A DNA stretch of 64,000 nt from an uncultured Flavobacteriaceae bacterium (GTDB taxonomy: Bacteria > Bacteroidota > Bacteroidia > Flavobacteriales > Flavobacteriaceae). The stretch spans positions 831,596 through 895,595 of the forward strand of contig CALTAJ010000002.1 of NCBI GenBank assembly GCA_943842245.1, written 5' to 3'. Position 1 is the stretch's first letter. The number at the start of each line of letters is the position of its first letter. The position numbers were made by a program, and so were the translations under genes. This document shows positions 35,057-43,979 of this stretch, in pieces. The notes under the pieces are model-generated. The model saw only the letters and a list, made by a program, of their open reading frames with translations, was not told the DNA's origin and made no database searches.

Positions 35057-36664
35057 GTGGCGAGTTCTGGAATGGCTATAGGTAAAGCAATAGTCTTTGA
35101 AAATCGAGATAAATATAAAACTCCAATAAAGACAACTGCCAATGCTAATGAAGAAATAAATAATTTTACCAATGCACTACCAGTTGCAATAGAGAAAATT
35201 GAAATTTTAAAGAGGAAGTTAGCTATAAATCTTCCAAAAGATGAACTTGAAATTTTCGAGTCTTATTCTGCTATGGTTAATGATCCAGAAGTAATAGAAA
35301 AAACTATTAGTCTTATCGATAATTATAATTGTAATGCTGACTTTGCTTATTATGAAATTTCAAAAGAATTCATTGAGACACTGGAACAAATAGATGATCC
35401 GTATCTAAAACAAAGAGCTGAGGATTTGAAAATGATATCTAAAATGATAATAGAAATTTTACAAGGAAATAAATATAATTCGCAAGACTTAAGTTCACCT
35501 AGTATAGTAGTTGCTGAAAAAATAAATACTGCCCAACTTGCAGAATTAAACCAAGAATATCTTTTAGGACTTATAACATCTAAAGGGGGAATCACAGACC
35601 ATACCTCGATTATAGCTAAAGCTTTAGGAATTCCATATTTATTAGAAGTAAAAGAAGCTCATCAAAAAATAAAAACAAATGATTTATTAGTAATTGATAG
35701 CAAAAATAATTGTGTACATCATAATCTAAATAAAAAGGACATAGGTAGATTTAATGACCAAATAAATTTGGATCAAAAAATAATGAAAAAATTCATGCGT
35801 GATGCTCAAGGAGAGGCATTTACAAAGTCAGGGAAAACAATTAATGTCTTAGCAAATGTTGGATCATTAGAAGATGCAGATCAAGCCCTGAAATTTGGAG
35901 CAGACGGGATAGGATTACTTAGAACCGAATTATGTTTTTTAAAACGTTCTAGTTTTCCAAGTGAAAAAGCACACATTGATACCTATACCAAAATTCTCGA
36001 TAAATTACCAGAAAAGACGCACACTCTCCGCCTTTTGGATTTTGGATCTGATAAAAAAGTTTCCTATTTACCTGACTTAAAAGAAGATAATCCTGCTCTA
36101 GGAAATAGGGCTCTTCGTCTCGGATTTTATTATTACAAGAAACTTTTAAAACCCCAGATACGTGCTTTTCTTAAACTTTCGAAATTATATAAAATCAAAA
36201 TTTTATGTCCCATGATTGCTAATAATCAAGATCTAGATCAAATTCTAAATGCAATTAAATTGGAACAAAAAGAATTAAATCATTTAGGTGAGGAAATTAA
36301 AATCTTACCTCCAATAGGTATCATGGTTGAAATACCGAACGTAGCTGTCAATCCTGAAAATTTTATCTCGAAAGCAGACTTCTTTTCTTTTGGCACAAAT
36401 GATCTTGCCCAATTTCTAATGGCAGCAGATCGAACTAATGAAGATGTTTCTAGATATCTCGCTTCAGCTGATCATAGTATAATTCATTTGATCAAAAACT
36501 TTGCGAAACACGCTAAAAAACATAAAAAAGAGATTAGTATTTGCGGAGAACTAGCCTCTAATAAAAAATATTTAGCTCAGTTTTTAGAAATGAATCTAGA
36601 TGGAATAAGTATGTCGCCAAGTTTAATCCCTGAAATAAAAGCAGAAATTAAATTACTTGACTAA
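35057..36664 (+). CDS. ptsI: PTS enzyme I (phosphoenolpyruvate-protein phosphotransferase)
   Basis: EI takes phosphate from phosphoenolpyruvate and passes it to HPr. The active His is in SKGGITDHTSIIAKALGIP (about H182). The PEP-binding barrel shows DGIGLLRTELCFL, MVEIPNVAVNPENF, FSFGTNDLAQFLMAADR and the catalytic Cys in ISICGELAS. The start is uncertain. GTG at 35057 gives MASSGMAIGKA, which cuts the family's first strand. The conserved residues LQGI are encoded just upstream, in the same frame as HPr and after its TAG stop, but no ATG, GTG or TTG precedes them. An ATC codon at 35036 stands where an ATG would be expected. From the GTG the length is 535 residues. Confidence 0.92.
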   Translation: MASSGMAIGKAIVFENRDKYKTPIKTTANANEEINNFTNALPVAIEKIEILKRKLAINLPKDELEIFESYSAMVNDPEVIEKTISLIDNYNCNADFAYYEISKEFIETLEQIDDPYLKQRAEDLKMISKMIIEILQGNKYNSQDLSSPSIVVAEKINTAQLAELNQEYLLGLITSKGGITDHTSIIAKALGIPYLLEVKEAHQKIKTNDLLVIDSKNNCVHHNLNKKDIGRFNDQINLDQKIMKKFMRDAQGEAFTKSGKTINVLANVGSLEDADQALKFGADGIGLLRTELCFLKRSSFPSEKAHIDTYTKILDKLPEKTHTLRLLDFGSDKKVSYLPDLKEDNPALGNRALRLGFYYYKKLLKPQIRAFLKLSKLYKIKILCPMIANNQDLDQILNAIKLEQKELNHLGEEIKILPPIGIMVEIPNVAVNPENFISKADFFSFGTNDLAQFLMAADRTNEDVSRYLASADHSIIHLIKNFAKHAKKHKKEISICGELASNKKYLAQFLEMNLDGISMSPSLIPEIKAEIKLLD

Positions 36665-36673
36665 TCATTTCAA

Positions 36674-36691
36674 GAAAATATAGTTTCTTTC
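36674..36691 (+). terminator. Weak inverted repeat after the PTS run
   Basis: AAGAAA and TTTCTT form a six-base stem with the loop ATATAG about ten bases after the EI stop. It is followed by a moderately T-rich stretch. It is too AT-rich to be convincing. The rest of the 36665-36846 gap shows no clear promoter element. Confidence 0.25.
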
Positions 36692-36846
36692 AATTACTAA
36701 ATTATTAATCGTTAGAAATTCAATAAAAATATCTGAATGTTATTTATGTATTTAAAAATATGCGATATTGATATGAAACTTATATATTTAAAAAGGTGTA
36801 AAACATCCTTTGTCGAAACTATGAATAATAACAATATTTCTTTAAT

Positions 36847-38532
36847 ATGAATTTAAACTTTGATGCTATTGTAGTTGGATCAGGAATAAGTGGTGGATGG
36901 GCCGCAAAGGAACTCTGTGAAAGTGGTCTTAAAACTTTAGTCCTTGAAAGAGGGCGTATGGTTAAGCATATTGAAGATTACCCAACTATGAATCTTGATC
37001 CATGGGATATGAAACATGGAGGAAAAACTACACAAGAGGAATTAAAGAACTACGACAAACAGAGAAGGTGGGGGGTTAATGAAGGTAATCGACATTTTTA
37101 CAATAAGGATTCAGAGTATGACTACGGAGAAGATAAACCCTTTGATTGGATTAGAGGAACCCAAGTAGGCGGTCGTTCACTAATATGGGGTCGACAAACC
37201 TATCGATGGAGTGATGATGATTTTGAAGCCAATTTGCGTGACGGAATTGCAATTGATTGGCCAGTCCGCTACAAAGAAATTGCTCCATGGTATTCTTATG
37301 TTGAAAAGTTTATAGGAGTGAGTGGAGAAGCCTTAAATCTTCCTCAGCTTCCCGATAGTGAATTCTTACCTCCAATGGAACTAAATTGTGTGGAAAAAAA
37401 ATTAAAAAAATCGATAGCTAAAAATTATTCAGATCGAATTCTAACTATAGGTCGTGTAGCTCATATAACCAAGGGGACAAAAATGGGTGCAGGAAGAGGA
37501 CCTTGTCAATATAGAAATCGTTGCGATAGAGGCTGTCCTTATGGATCTTATTTTAGCTCTAACTCATCTACTCTCCCTATGGCTGAAAAAACTGGAAATC
37601 TCACTATTCGTCCAGATTCTGTTGTTACTGAAGTGCTTTATGATGAAAAAACACAAAGAGGCACTGGAGTTCGGATTGTAGACACTAATACTAAAGAGGT
37701 AATCGAATTTAAAGCTAAAGTTATATTCTTATGCGCATCCTCAATGGCTTCAGCAGCAATCTTGTTAAACTCAAAATCAGATCGATTCTTGACAGGATTA
37801 GGTAATGATTCTGGAGAATTAGGTCACAATATTATGGATCATCAATTGGGAAGTGGAGCATCAGCTAAATATGAAGGCTTTGAGAATCAATACTATTCTG
37901 GGAGAAGACCAAATGGTTTCTATATTCCACGATTCAGAAATATTGGTGGGAAAAATAAAGGATTAAATTTCTTAAGAGGTTATGGTTACCAAGGAGGTGC
38001 TGGAAGAAATGATTGGTCTGAGGGTATTGCTGAATTTGCTTATGGTCCAGAATTTAAAAGTGCCATGCTTCAACCTGGAAAATGGAATATCGGTATGGGA
38101 GGCTTTGGAGAAGTTTTACCGTATCATGATAATCGCATGTATTTAAACTACAATAATATTGATGCCTTCGGCTTACCTAAAATTGTTTTTGACGCAGAAT
38201 TTAAAGAAAATGAAAGAAAGATGAAAGAGGATTGGAAAATTCAAGCTGCAGAGATGCTTGAAAGTGCGGGCTGTAAAGATGTGAAAATTTTTGATTCCAA
38301 TGCCCCTATTGGAAAGGGAATTCATGAAATGGGAACTGCTCGTATGGGACATGATCCAAAAACTTCAGTACTTAATAAATATAATCAAGTTCATAGTGTA
38401 CCCAATGTTTTTGTAACTGATGGTGCCTTTATGAGTTCATCTGGGACGCAAAATCCATCTTTGACCTATATGGCTTTTACCGCTAGGGCAGTTAATCATG
38501 CTGTAACTGAACTTAAAAAAATGAATCTATAA
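36847..38532 (+). CDS. GMC-family FAD oxidoreductase (gluconate-2-dehydrogenase large-subunit type)
   Basis: This is an FAD enzyme that oxidises an alcohol group of a sugar or polyol. The N-terminal FAD motif is AIVVGSGISGGWAAKEL, with RGTQVGGRSLIWGRQTYR next. The catalytic His region is GIHEMGTARMGHDP, and the FAD-closing segment is NVFVTDGAFMSSSGTQNPSL. A cysteine-containing segment (CQYRNRCDRGCPYGSYFSSN) is typical of this subfamily. The length is 561 residues. No Tat or Sec signal is visible, and the small subunit-3 partner usual for membrane-bound forms is not adjacent. A 182-base gap separates it from the PTS genes, so shared regulation is uncertain. Confidence 0.88.
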   Translation: MNLNFDAIVVGSGISGGWAAKELCESGLKTLVLERGRMVKHIEDYPTMNLDPWDMKHGGKTTQEELKNYDKQRRWGVNEGNRHFYNKDSEYDYGEDKPFDWIRGTQVGGRSLIWGRQTYRWSDDDFEANLRDGIAIDWPVRYKEIAPWYSYVEKFIGVSGEALNLPQLPDSEFLPPMELNCVEKKLKKSIAKNYSDRILTIGRVAHITKGTKMGAGRGPCQYRNRCDRGCPYGSYFSSNSSTLPMAEKTGNLTIRPDSVVTEVLYDEKTQRGTGVRIVDTNTKEVIEFKAKVIFLCASSMASAAILLNSKSDRFLTGLGNDSGELGHNIMDHQLGSGASAKYEGFENQYYSGRRPNGFYIPRFRNIGGKNKGLNFLRGYGYQGGAGRNDWSEGIAEFAYGPEFKSAMLQPGKWNIGMGGFGEVLPYHDNRMYLNYNNIDAFGLPKIVFDAEFKENERKMKEDWKIQAAEMLESAGCKDVKIFDSNAPIGKGIHEMGTARMGHDPKTSVLNKYNQVHSVPNVFVTDGAFMSSSGTQNPSLTYMAFTARAVNHAVTELKKMNL

Positions 38533-38542
38533 ATCCACTATT

Positions 38543-40063
38543 TTAATTCGAGTCATTTAATTTCTTTTCTTTTTTTAGTTCAACTAGATCAAGCAACTTT
38601 TTTCCATATTTTGATTTTTTTACTTTTAGAGATAACGTTTTGCCAATTGAATCTAGTAATGAAATATTAGCATCACTTATTTTTGTGTAAGCTAAATATG
38701 GAGCTATTTCGTATTTCGAGTATGTTAAAGCAAAATTAGCTGTATATAAATAACTTTTGGAAAGTGTATTATCCAATAGTTTTTGAAAAGAATCCATCCT
38801 AATTATATTATCATTTTCATAAGCATATTTCCTTTGTGTTTTTAGTTGCTCCATTCTTACTTTGAATTGACTTTCAAGTTTTTGATATTTTATCATTAAT
38901 TCTTTATTTTTCTTCCCTTTAACATTGAAGCTTTTATTTTTATTTAAAACCTTTGTCATTCCACTTATTGTTGTTATTTCAATAACACCTGCAGCTCCTC
39001 TTGCACCATAAGAAGCAGCATCTTGATATTTTAAAATTTCTACTTTTCTTATTTCTGGAAGAATAGATTGAAGTGCCTTTGGTGGCTCTAATAATTGAGT
39101 CCCGTCAATTACCCATAATGGCATCGGAGAAGCTCCTAGTGTTACAACATTATATAGAATAGGTAACCCATCTTGGCTTGGTCCACCTGATGCTTTTCCT
39201 CCTATAATACCTCTAAGTGCAGAAAACCAAGTTGTTGCATTAACATCAATTCCCCATTCATTGTATCCCATTTTTTTGTATTGTTCGCCTTTAATCGCTA
39301 ATCGTGTTAACTCTTTGTTCTCTTCAAAAGTTATTTGTCCATCAACATACTTAGGCGAATAAATAACACCATCCTTTGAGTAATCTTGAACCACTTCAAC
39401 ACCCTCAAGAGATATTGATTCGGATTGTAGTAATTTTTGATCAAAAGCTATTGATCCAGATTGTTCTAATTTTTGATCAAGTTTTTTTTCTTTTTTTCTG
39501 ATTCGATTAAATAATGTCTGTGAGTCATAATTAGCAGTGATTTTTACATGAGTAACAGGATATACTTTTGAATCGGTTTCTGTTTCTGTGGTAATTTCTT
39601 CCGATAAAGTCTGCCCCCCTATAACCATTTCAGTTGTGGTTATAAAATTTGTCCTAAAAGTTTCTATATTCTTTTTTTCTAGGTCGGTTCTAATTTCAAC
39701 TTTTTCTATCTTACTATTTAGTGCTCTGATCGAAGCAAAGGTTTTGAATACATGCCTTCTAGTCAGTTCATTATTATTAATAAATATTCTTAATGGTCCC
39801 TTACTTTGAAACGAATACGGTTTTCCAGTTTCATAATCTTCTAATGCAAAATTAAATTCTGTAAAGCGATCCCAAAAATTTGATCTGAGTAGCTTTTTAA
39901 TTAATGTATCTCTTTCTCTAAAGGCATAAAGCATACCATTTATTTGAATTCTTGGAATAATTTTAGCAGAATTGACTACTTCATCTAAATCTATATTTGA
40001 CCCTTGTTGGCTATAGGAGACACATACGAAACAAAATAATAACAGGAAGTAATTATAGCGCAT
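38543..40063 (-). CDS. Exported protein with TonB-receptor plug-like domain but no barrel
   Basis: The protein starts with a signal peptide (MRYNYFLLLFCFVCVSYSQQ). Around residues 300-365 lies a plain plug-type segment: PMPLWVIDGTQLLE, then EIRKVEILKYQDAASYGARG and GVIEITT. An earlier stretch (PLRIFINNNELTRR with KIEKVEIRTD) looks like a second, degraded copy of the same pattern. No beta-barrel follows. The last about 130 residues are helical and end SKYGKKLLDLVELKKEKK, somewhat like the helical region of DUF4369/TlpA-type lipoproteins. At 506 residues it is half a receptor's length. The frame is intact, so it is probably not a simple truncation. Function unknown. Confidence 0.7.
   Translation of the reverse strand: MRYNYFLLLFCFVCVSYSQQGSNIDLDEVVNSAKIIPRIQINGMLYAFRERDTLIKKLLRSNFWDRFTEFNFALEDYETGKPYSFQSKGPLRIFINNNELTRRHVFKTFASIRALNSKIEKVEIRTDLEKKNIETFRTNFITTTEMVIGGQTLSEEITTETETDSKVYPVTHVKITANYDSQTLFNRIRKKEKKLDQKLEQSGSIAFDQKLLQSESISLEGVEVVQDYSKDGVIYSPKYVDGQITFEENKELTRLAIKGEQYKKMGYNEWGIDVNATTWFSALRGIIGGKASGGPSQDGLPILYNVVTLGASPMPLWVIDGTQLLEPPKALQSILPEIRKVEILKYQDAASYGARGAAGVIEITTISGMTKVLNKNKSFNVKGKKNKELMIKYQKLESQFKVRMEQLKTQRKYAYENDNIIRMDSFQKLLDNTLSKSYLYTANFALTYSKYEIAPYLAYTKISDANISLLDSIGKTLSLKVKKSKYGKKLLDLVELKKEKKLNDSN
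39413..39484. repeat. 36-base tandem duplication inside the plug-domain gene
   Basis: Two adjacent 36-base units (39413-39448 and 39449-39484) differ at a few positions. They encode two similar 12-residue units: KLEQSGSIAFDQ and KLLQSESISLEG. Being a multiple of three, the repeat keeps the frame. Confidence 0.75.
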
Positions 40064-40111
40064 TTTTAAATTGGTTATGGTCTTATAAATTTAAAAATAA
40101 ATAAATAAAAA

Positions 40112-40140
40112 AAGGGACTACAAGAAAGTAATCCCTTAAT
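40112..40140 (-). terminator. Rho-independent terminator of tRNA-Gln
   Basis: The arms at 40112-40121 and 40128-40137 form a ten-position stem including one G-U pair on the minus-strand transcript, with the loop TTTCTT. A run of seven T follows in the minus direction. It starts ten bases after the tRNA's 3' end. Confidence 0.8.
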
Positions 40141-40146
40141 AATGTG

Positions 40147-40219
40147 TTGGCCTACTAGGGCTCGAACCTAGACTCTTCTGGACCAAAACCAGACGTGTTG
40201 CCAGTTACACCATAGGCCA
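40147..40219 (-). tRNA. tRNA-Gln (anticodon UUG)
   Basis: The minus strand folds as a tRNA: acceptor arm TGGCCTA / TAGGCCA with discriminator A, D arm around GTGTAACTGGCAACAC, anticodon stem TCTGG / CCAGA with loop TTTTGGT (anticodon TTG), and T arm CTAGG TTCGAGC CCTAG. The first pair U1-A72 is typical of glutamine tRNAs. The CCA end is not encoded. It has its own promoter and terminator and lies between the plug-domain gene and the DUF2723 gene. Confidence 0.97.
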
Positions 40220-40228
40220 AAAACGCAT

Positions 40229-40260
40229 CAAATGTACACGAAAGTTTTTTCGTATACCAA
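40229..40260 (-). promoter_or_regulatory. Promoter of tRNA-Gln
   Basis: On the minus strand TACATTTG (40236-40229) is a perfect TAnnTTTG, with TTG (40260-40258) as the -33 element and a 21-base spacer. Transcription would start about five bases before the tRNA. A perfect six-base inverted repeat (ACGAAA / TTTCGT, 40238-40253) fills the spacer. The remainder of the 40261-40426 gap holds only a near-match TACATTCG (40396-40403), a possible -7 box for the DUF2723 gene. Confidence 0.7.
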
Positions 40261-40426
40261 CTTTTCTTTAAAAATTAGATCTTAGAATTTCTAATTTATA
40301 TTGGTTAAATGTGAAATATTTTAAAAACAAAGTTTAAATCTTAGAAAATAATTTTTAACCCTTGATTTAGCATTTTCTCTTCCTTGATTTATTCTTACAT
40401 TCGTGTCAAAATTTGGCAACATCAAT

Positions 40427-43400
40427 ATGAGCGAAAAAACATATCGAATTTGGAACTTAGGTGTTGGATGGACTGTTTTTGCTATAGCATTATTCACTTT
40501 TGGAAGTACGGTTGAACCCACTGCTAGCTTTTGGGACGCTGGAGAGTATATTGCAACCTCGGCAAAACTGCAGGTTGGTCATCCTCCAGGAGCTCCATTT
40601 TTTCAAATGATGGGTGCCTTCTTTGCACTATTTGCATCCAGCCCAGAAAAAATAGCTCTTATGGTCAATTATATGTCTGTTTTTTCTAGTGCTTTTACAA
40701 TTTTATTCCTCTTTTGGACCATTACCTTATTGCTCAGAAAACTTCCAGGTTTTAAATCTATAGACTCACTTTCAGAGCGTATTGGTTTTTTTGGAAGTGC
40801 CACCGTAGGTTCATTGGCCTTTTGCTTTTCAGATAGCTTTTGGTTTAATGCAGTTGAGACAGAAGTTTATGCGATGGCCACTCTAATCTTAGCTATACTT
40901 TTTTGGATGGGCTTGAAGTGGGAACAAGAAATGAATACCCCTCGAGGTGATCGCTGGTTATTAATGATCGCTTTTGTAATTGGCCTTTCATTTGGAGTTC
41001 ACTTTATGGGTTTATTGACTATTCCAGCCATTGGAATGATTTATTATTTTAAAAATTATAATAAAGTAACAATTAAAGGTTTTGTTTTGGCAAACCTTGT
41101 TTCAACTGCCATTCTCTTAGTTATTTTTAAATTATTACTTCCTTATACACTTGCTTTTTTTGGAAAATCAGAAGTCTTTTTCGTCAATACTATGGGGCTT
41201 CCATTTGAGAGTGGAACTATCATAGCAGCGCTTATAATTATTGCTTTATTTTACTATAGCTTGAGGTATACTCGCAAAAGAAATCTGGTCAATTTGAATA
41301 CAGGTATTTTAGCTATACTTTTTGTTTTGATTGGATTTTCTTCTTGGATTATGATTCCAATTCGTGCAAATGCTAATACTGTAATTAATGAAAATTCTCC
41401 TTCTGATGCACGATTACTTTTAGCTTATTATAACCTTGAACAATATCCAGAAACTAAACTCTTTTATGGACCTATGTTTTCTGATATTTATGCTGGGCAA
41501 GATCCAGACGAACCATATATTGATGATAAACCCAAATACGAAAGAGACTACAAGACCGGACGATATAAAATTGTTAATTTTTGGGAAGATGCACGTTTTA
41601 ATTCAAACAGTTATCATAATGGCTTTCTACCAAGGCTTTGGAGTAGTGAACATGCCGGGAATTACATGAATTTTACAGAGCCTTTAGATTTTAGTATAAA
41701 ATCCTCATATCGTTCTAACACACAATTAAAAACTAGAATAGACCAATTTAAACAAGAAGTTGCTGATGGAAGTGTAGATGGAGACCAATATCACGAATTT
41801 TTAAAGAATTACAGTCCCTATCTAAATATAGAAAAGCCATCATTTTTTTCAAATATTAGATTCTTTGTAGAATATCAATTAGGATATATGTATTGGAGAT
41901 ATTTTATGTGGAATTTTACTGGACGTCAAAATGATGAACAAGGGCAATACGATGTTCTAGATGGAAACTGGATAAGTGGAATTCCTATCATTGACGAAAT
42001 TCGATTGGGAAATCAAGGTAGTTTAAATGAGGATGCATTAAATAATAAAGCAAGAAATACGTATTACTTTCTCCCTTTTATTCTAGGACTTATTGGACTG
42101 TATTTTTTATATCAAAAAGATCCAAAACGTTTTTGGGTACTAATGCTCTTTTTCCTATTTACGGGTATTGCTTTAAAAGTATATTTAAATGAACGTCCTT
42201 TTGAACCTCGTGAACGAGATTATGCTTTGGTAGGTTCATTCTATGTTTTTGCAATTTGGATTGGATTAGGTTGTATGAGTCTGATTCAAAATTTAATGCG
42301 CTATTTTAAAAGTAAAATCTCACAGCCTATTGTTGTTTTATTTTGCTTAATTGCTGTTCCCTTATTAATGGGGGTACAAAACTGGGATGACCACGATCGC
42401 TCTAATCGCTATACGGCTCAATCCCTTTCACGATCATATCTTCAATCAATTCAGAAAGATAAAGGAGCCATGATTTTTACTATTGGTGACAATGACACCT
42501 TTGCCCTCTGGTACGCTCAAGATATTGAGGGTTTTAGAACCGATGTAAGGACTATAAACTCAAGCTTACTCGGTACAGATTGGTATATCGATCAAATGAA
42601 AAGGAAGACTTATGAAAGCGAGCCAATTCCTTCGCAAATGACACATGATCTTTATGCATATGGTGTACGTGATGTAATTCGTTATCAGCCCGTATTAGAT
42701 TCTGTTCGTTGGGATATTAAAGATTTCATGAATTGGGTCGCAAGCGACCATCCACGGACAAAAATTAAAGATATTTTAGAAAAAACAGGGCGAGACACAA
42801 GTCAACTTCCTAAAAGTCAGCAAGAAGGTATATTTTATCCTACCCGAAAAATACGAGTTCCTGTTAACAAAAAAAATGTTTTAAAAAGTGGTATTGTAAA
42901 AAAGGAAGATGCAGATAAAATTGTCTCCTATATTGATATTGATCTACCTGAATCAGCCTTACTTAAAAATCAAATGATAATGTTGGATATTCTAGCAAAC
43001 AATGACTGGGAACGTCCAATATATTTTACAGGTGGAAGCTATGATGATTCAGAGTATTTATGGATGAAAAAATATCTTCAACTTGAAGGATTAGTTTATA
43101 AGTTAGTGCCTATAGAAACAAACTTAGGAAAAGAAAATCCATACATTATGGGTAGGATTGACAGCGAACTGATGTACGAAATTGTAATGAAGTGGAATTG
43201 GGGAAATTCTGAAAGGACTGATATATACCATGATCCTGAAACCAGAAAAAATAGTATCTCATTTAGAAGTAATATGGCCAGGCTATCTGAACTTTTAATA
43301 AATGAAGATAAATTTGAAAAAGCTAAAACCATAATGGATCTGGCTATTGAAAAAATGCCAATTGACTATTTTGGTTACTACAGTTTATTAGTTCCATTTG

Positions 43401-43978
43401 TAGATGGTTATTATAGGATTGATAATGTCGATAAAGCAAAAGAGTTGTCTAAAAAAATTGCCTATAAATATGCCGACCGTCTTAACTATTTTTCATCACT
43501 AAATGCAAACGAACAGTACCTTCTAGGAGAAGAGATCCTTACAGAAATAGAGCGCTACAGAGCGCTAATTGAAGCAGATCTCAAGCATTACGAACAATCA
43601 GATCTATTTACCACTCTTAACCAGTTTGTAGCTGCCATTACACCTTTTAGATATCTATATGGAGATTATGAGTTCTATACAAGTTTGATTGATGTTGCTG
43701 AAGGATATTATCTCATAGGGGAAGTTGAAATTGCTCAAAACTTAAGTAAGAAGATCGCTGACCAGTTTAGTGAAAGAATGAAACTTTTTGCACAATTCCC
43801 TTCTTCTAATCAAACACAAATTCAAGATCGTATAAAAAAAGAATGGAGTGCTTATAACTACTTTTTACAAATTATAAATTCCTTTGACGAATCCAGTTTT
43901 TTCAATACTCTAGAGGATCAATACAACAGCAATATTAATTTGTTTAACTCAGAAAGTGCACCACAAGAAAAAGAATGA
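40427..43978 (+). CDS. DUF2723 / TMEM260-like multi-spanning membrane protein (candidate protein O-mannosyltransferase)
   Basis: The N-terminal half has about ten or more membrane helices and the family motif SFWDAGEYIATSAKLQVGHP near residue 30, followed by PPGAPFFQM. The acidic DAGE in the first outer loop is typical of GT-C glycosyltransferases. DUF2723 is the family of human TMEM260, a protein O-mannosyltransferase, so a glycosyltransferase role is likely by homology but untested. The C-terminal part (after about residue 650) is soluble, with GDNDTFALWYAQ and TPR-like helices at the end. The chosen ATG at 40427 precedes SEKTYRIWNLG. An in-frame GTG lies at 40403. The length is 1183 residues. 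Confidence 0.85.
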   Translation: MSEKTYRIWNLGVGWTVFAIALFTFGSTVEPTASFWDAGEYIATSAKLQVGHPPGAPFFQMMGAFFALFASSPEKIALMVNYMSVFSSAFTILFLFWTITLLLRKLPGFKSIDSLSERIGFFGSATVGSLAFCFSDSFWFNAVETEVYAMATLILAILFWMGLKWEQEMNTPRGDRWLLMIAFVIGLSFGVHFMGLLTIPAIGMIYYFKNYNKVTIKGFVLANLVSTAILLVIFKLLLPYTLAFFGKSEVFFVNTMGLPFESGTIIAALIIIALFYYSLRYTRKRNLVNLNTGILAILFVLIGFSSWIMIPIRANANTVINENSPSDARLLLAYYNLEQYPETKLFYGPMFSDIYAGQDPDEPYIDDKPKYERDYKTGRYKIVNFWEDARFNSNSYHNGFLPRLWSSEHAGNYMNFTEPLDFSIKSSYRSNTQLKTRIDQFKQEVADGSVDGDQYHEFLKNYSPYLNIEKPSFFSNIRFFVEYQLGYMYWRYFMWNFTGRQNDEQGQYDVLDGNWISGIPIIDEIRLGNQGSLNEDALNNKARNTYYFLPFILGLIGLYFLYQKDPKRFWVLMLFFLFTGIALKVYLNERPFEPRERDYALVGSFYVFAIWIGLGCMSLIQNLMRYFKSKISQPIVVLFCLIAVPLLMGVQNWDDHDRSNRYTAQSLSRSYLQSIQKDKGAMIFTIGDNDTFALWYAQDIEGFRTDVRTINSSLLGTDWYIDQMKRKTYESEPIPSQMTHDLYAYGVRDVIRYQPVLDSVRWDIKDFMNWVASDHPRTKIKDILEKTGRDTSQLPKSQQEGIFYPTRKIRVPVNKKNVLKSGIVKKEDADKIVSYIDIDLPESALLKNQMIMLDILANNDWERPIYFTGGSYDDSEYLWMKKYLQLEGLVYKLVPIETNLGKENPYIMGRIDSELMYEIVMKWNWGNSERTDIYHDPETRKNSISFRSNMARLSELLINEDKFEKAKTIMDLAIEKMPIDYFGYYSLLVPFVDGYYRIDNVDKAKELSKKIAYKYADRLNYFSSLNANEQYLLGEEILTEIERYRALIEADLKHYEQSDLFTTLNQFVAAITPFRYLYGDYEFYTSLIDVAEGYYLIGEVEIAQNLSKKIADQFSERMKLFAQFPSSNQTQIQDRIKKEWSAYNYFLQIINSFDESSFFNTLEDQYNSNINLFNSESAPQEKE

Positions 43979-43979
43979 T

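Noticed and set aside
36674-36691. A strong terminator after EI
   Set aside because: The stem is six A/T-rich pairs without a proper U-run; it is listed only as a weak feature.
36847-38532. GMC oxidoreductase as the last gene of the PTS operon
   Set aside because: A 182-base gap with a possible weak terminator separates it from EI. A functional link is possible but not shown.
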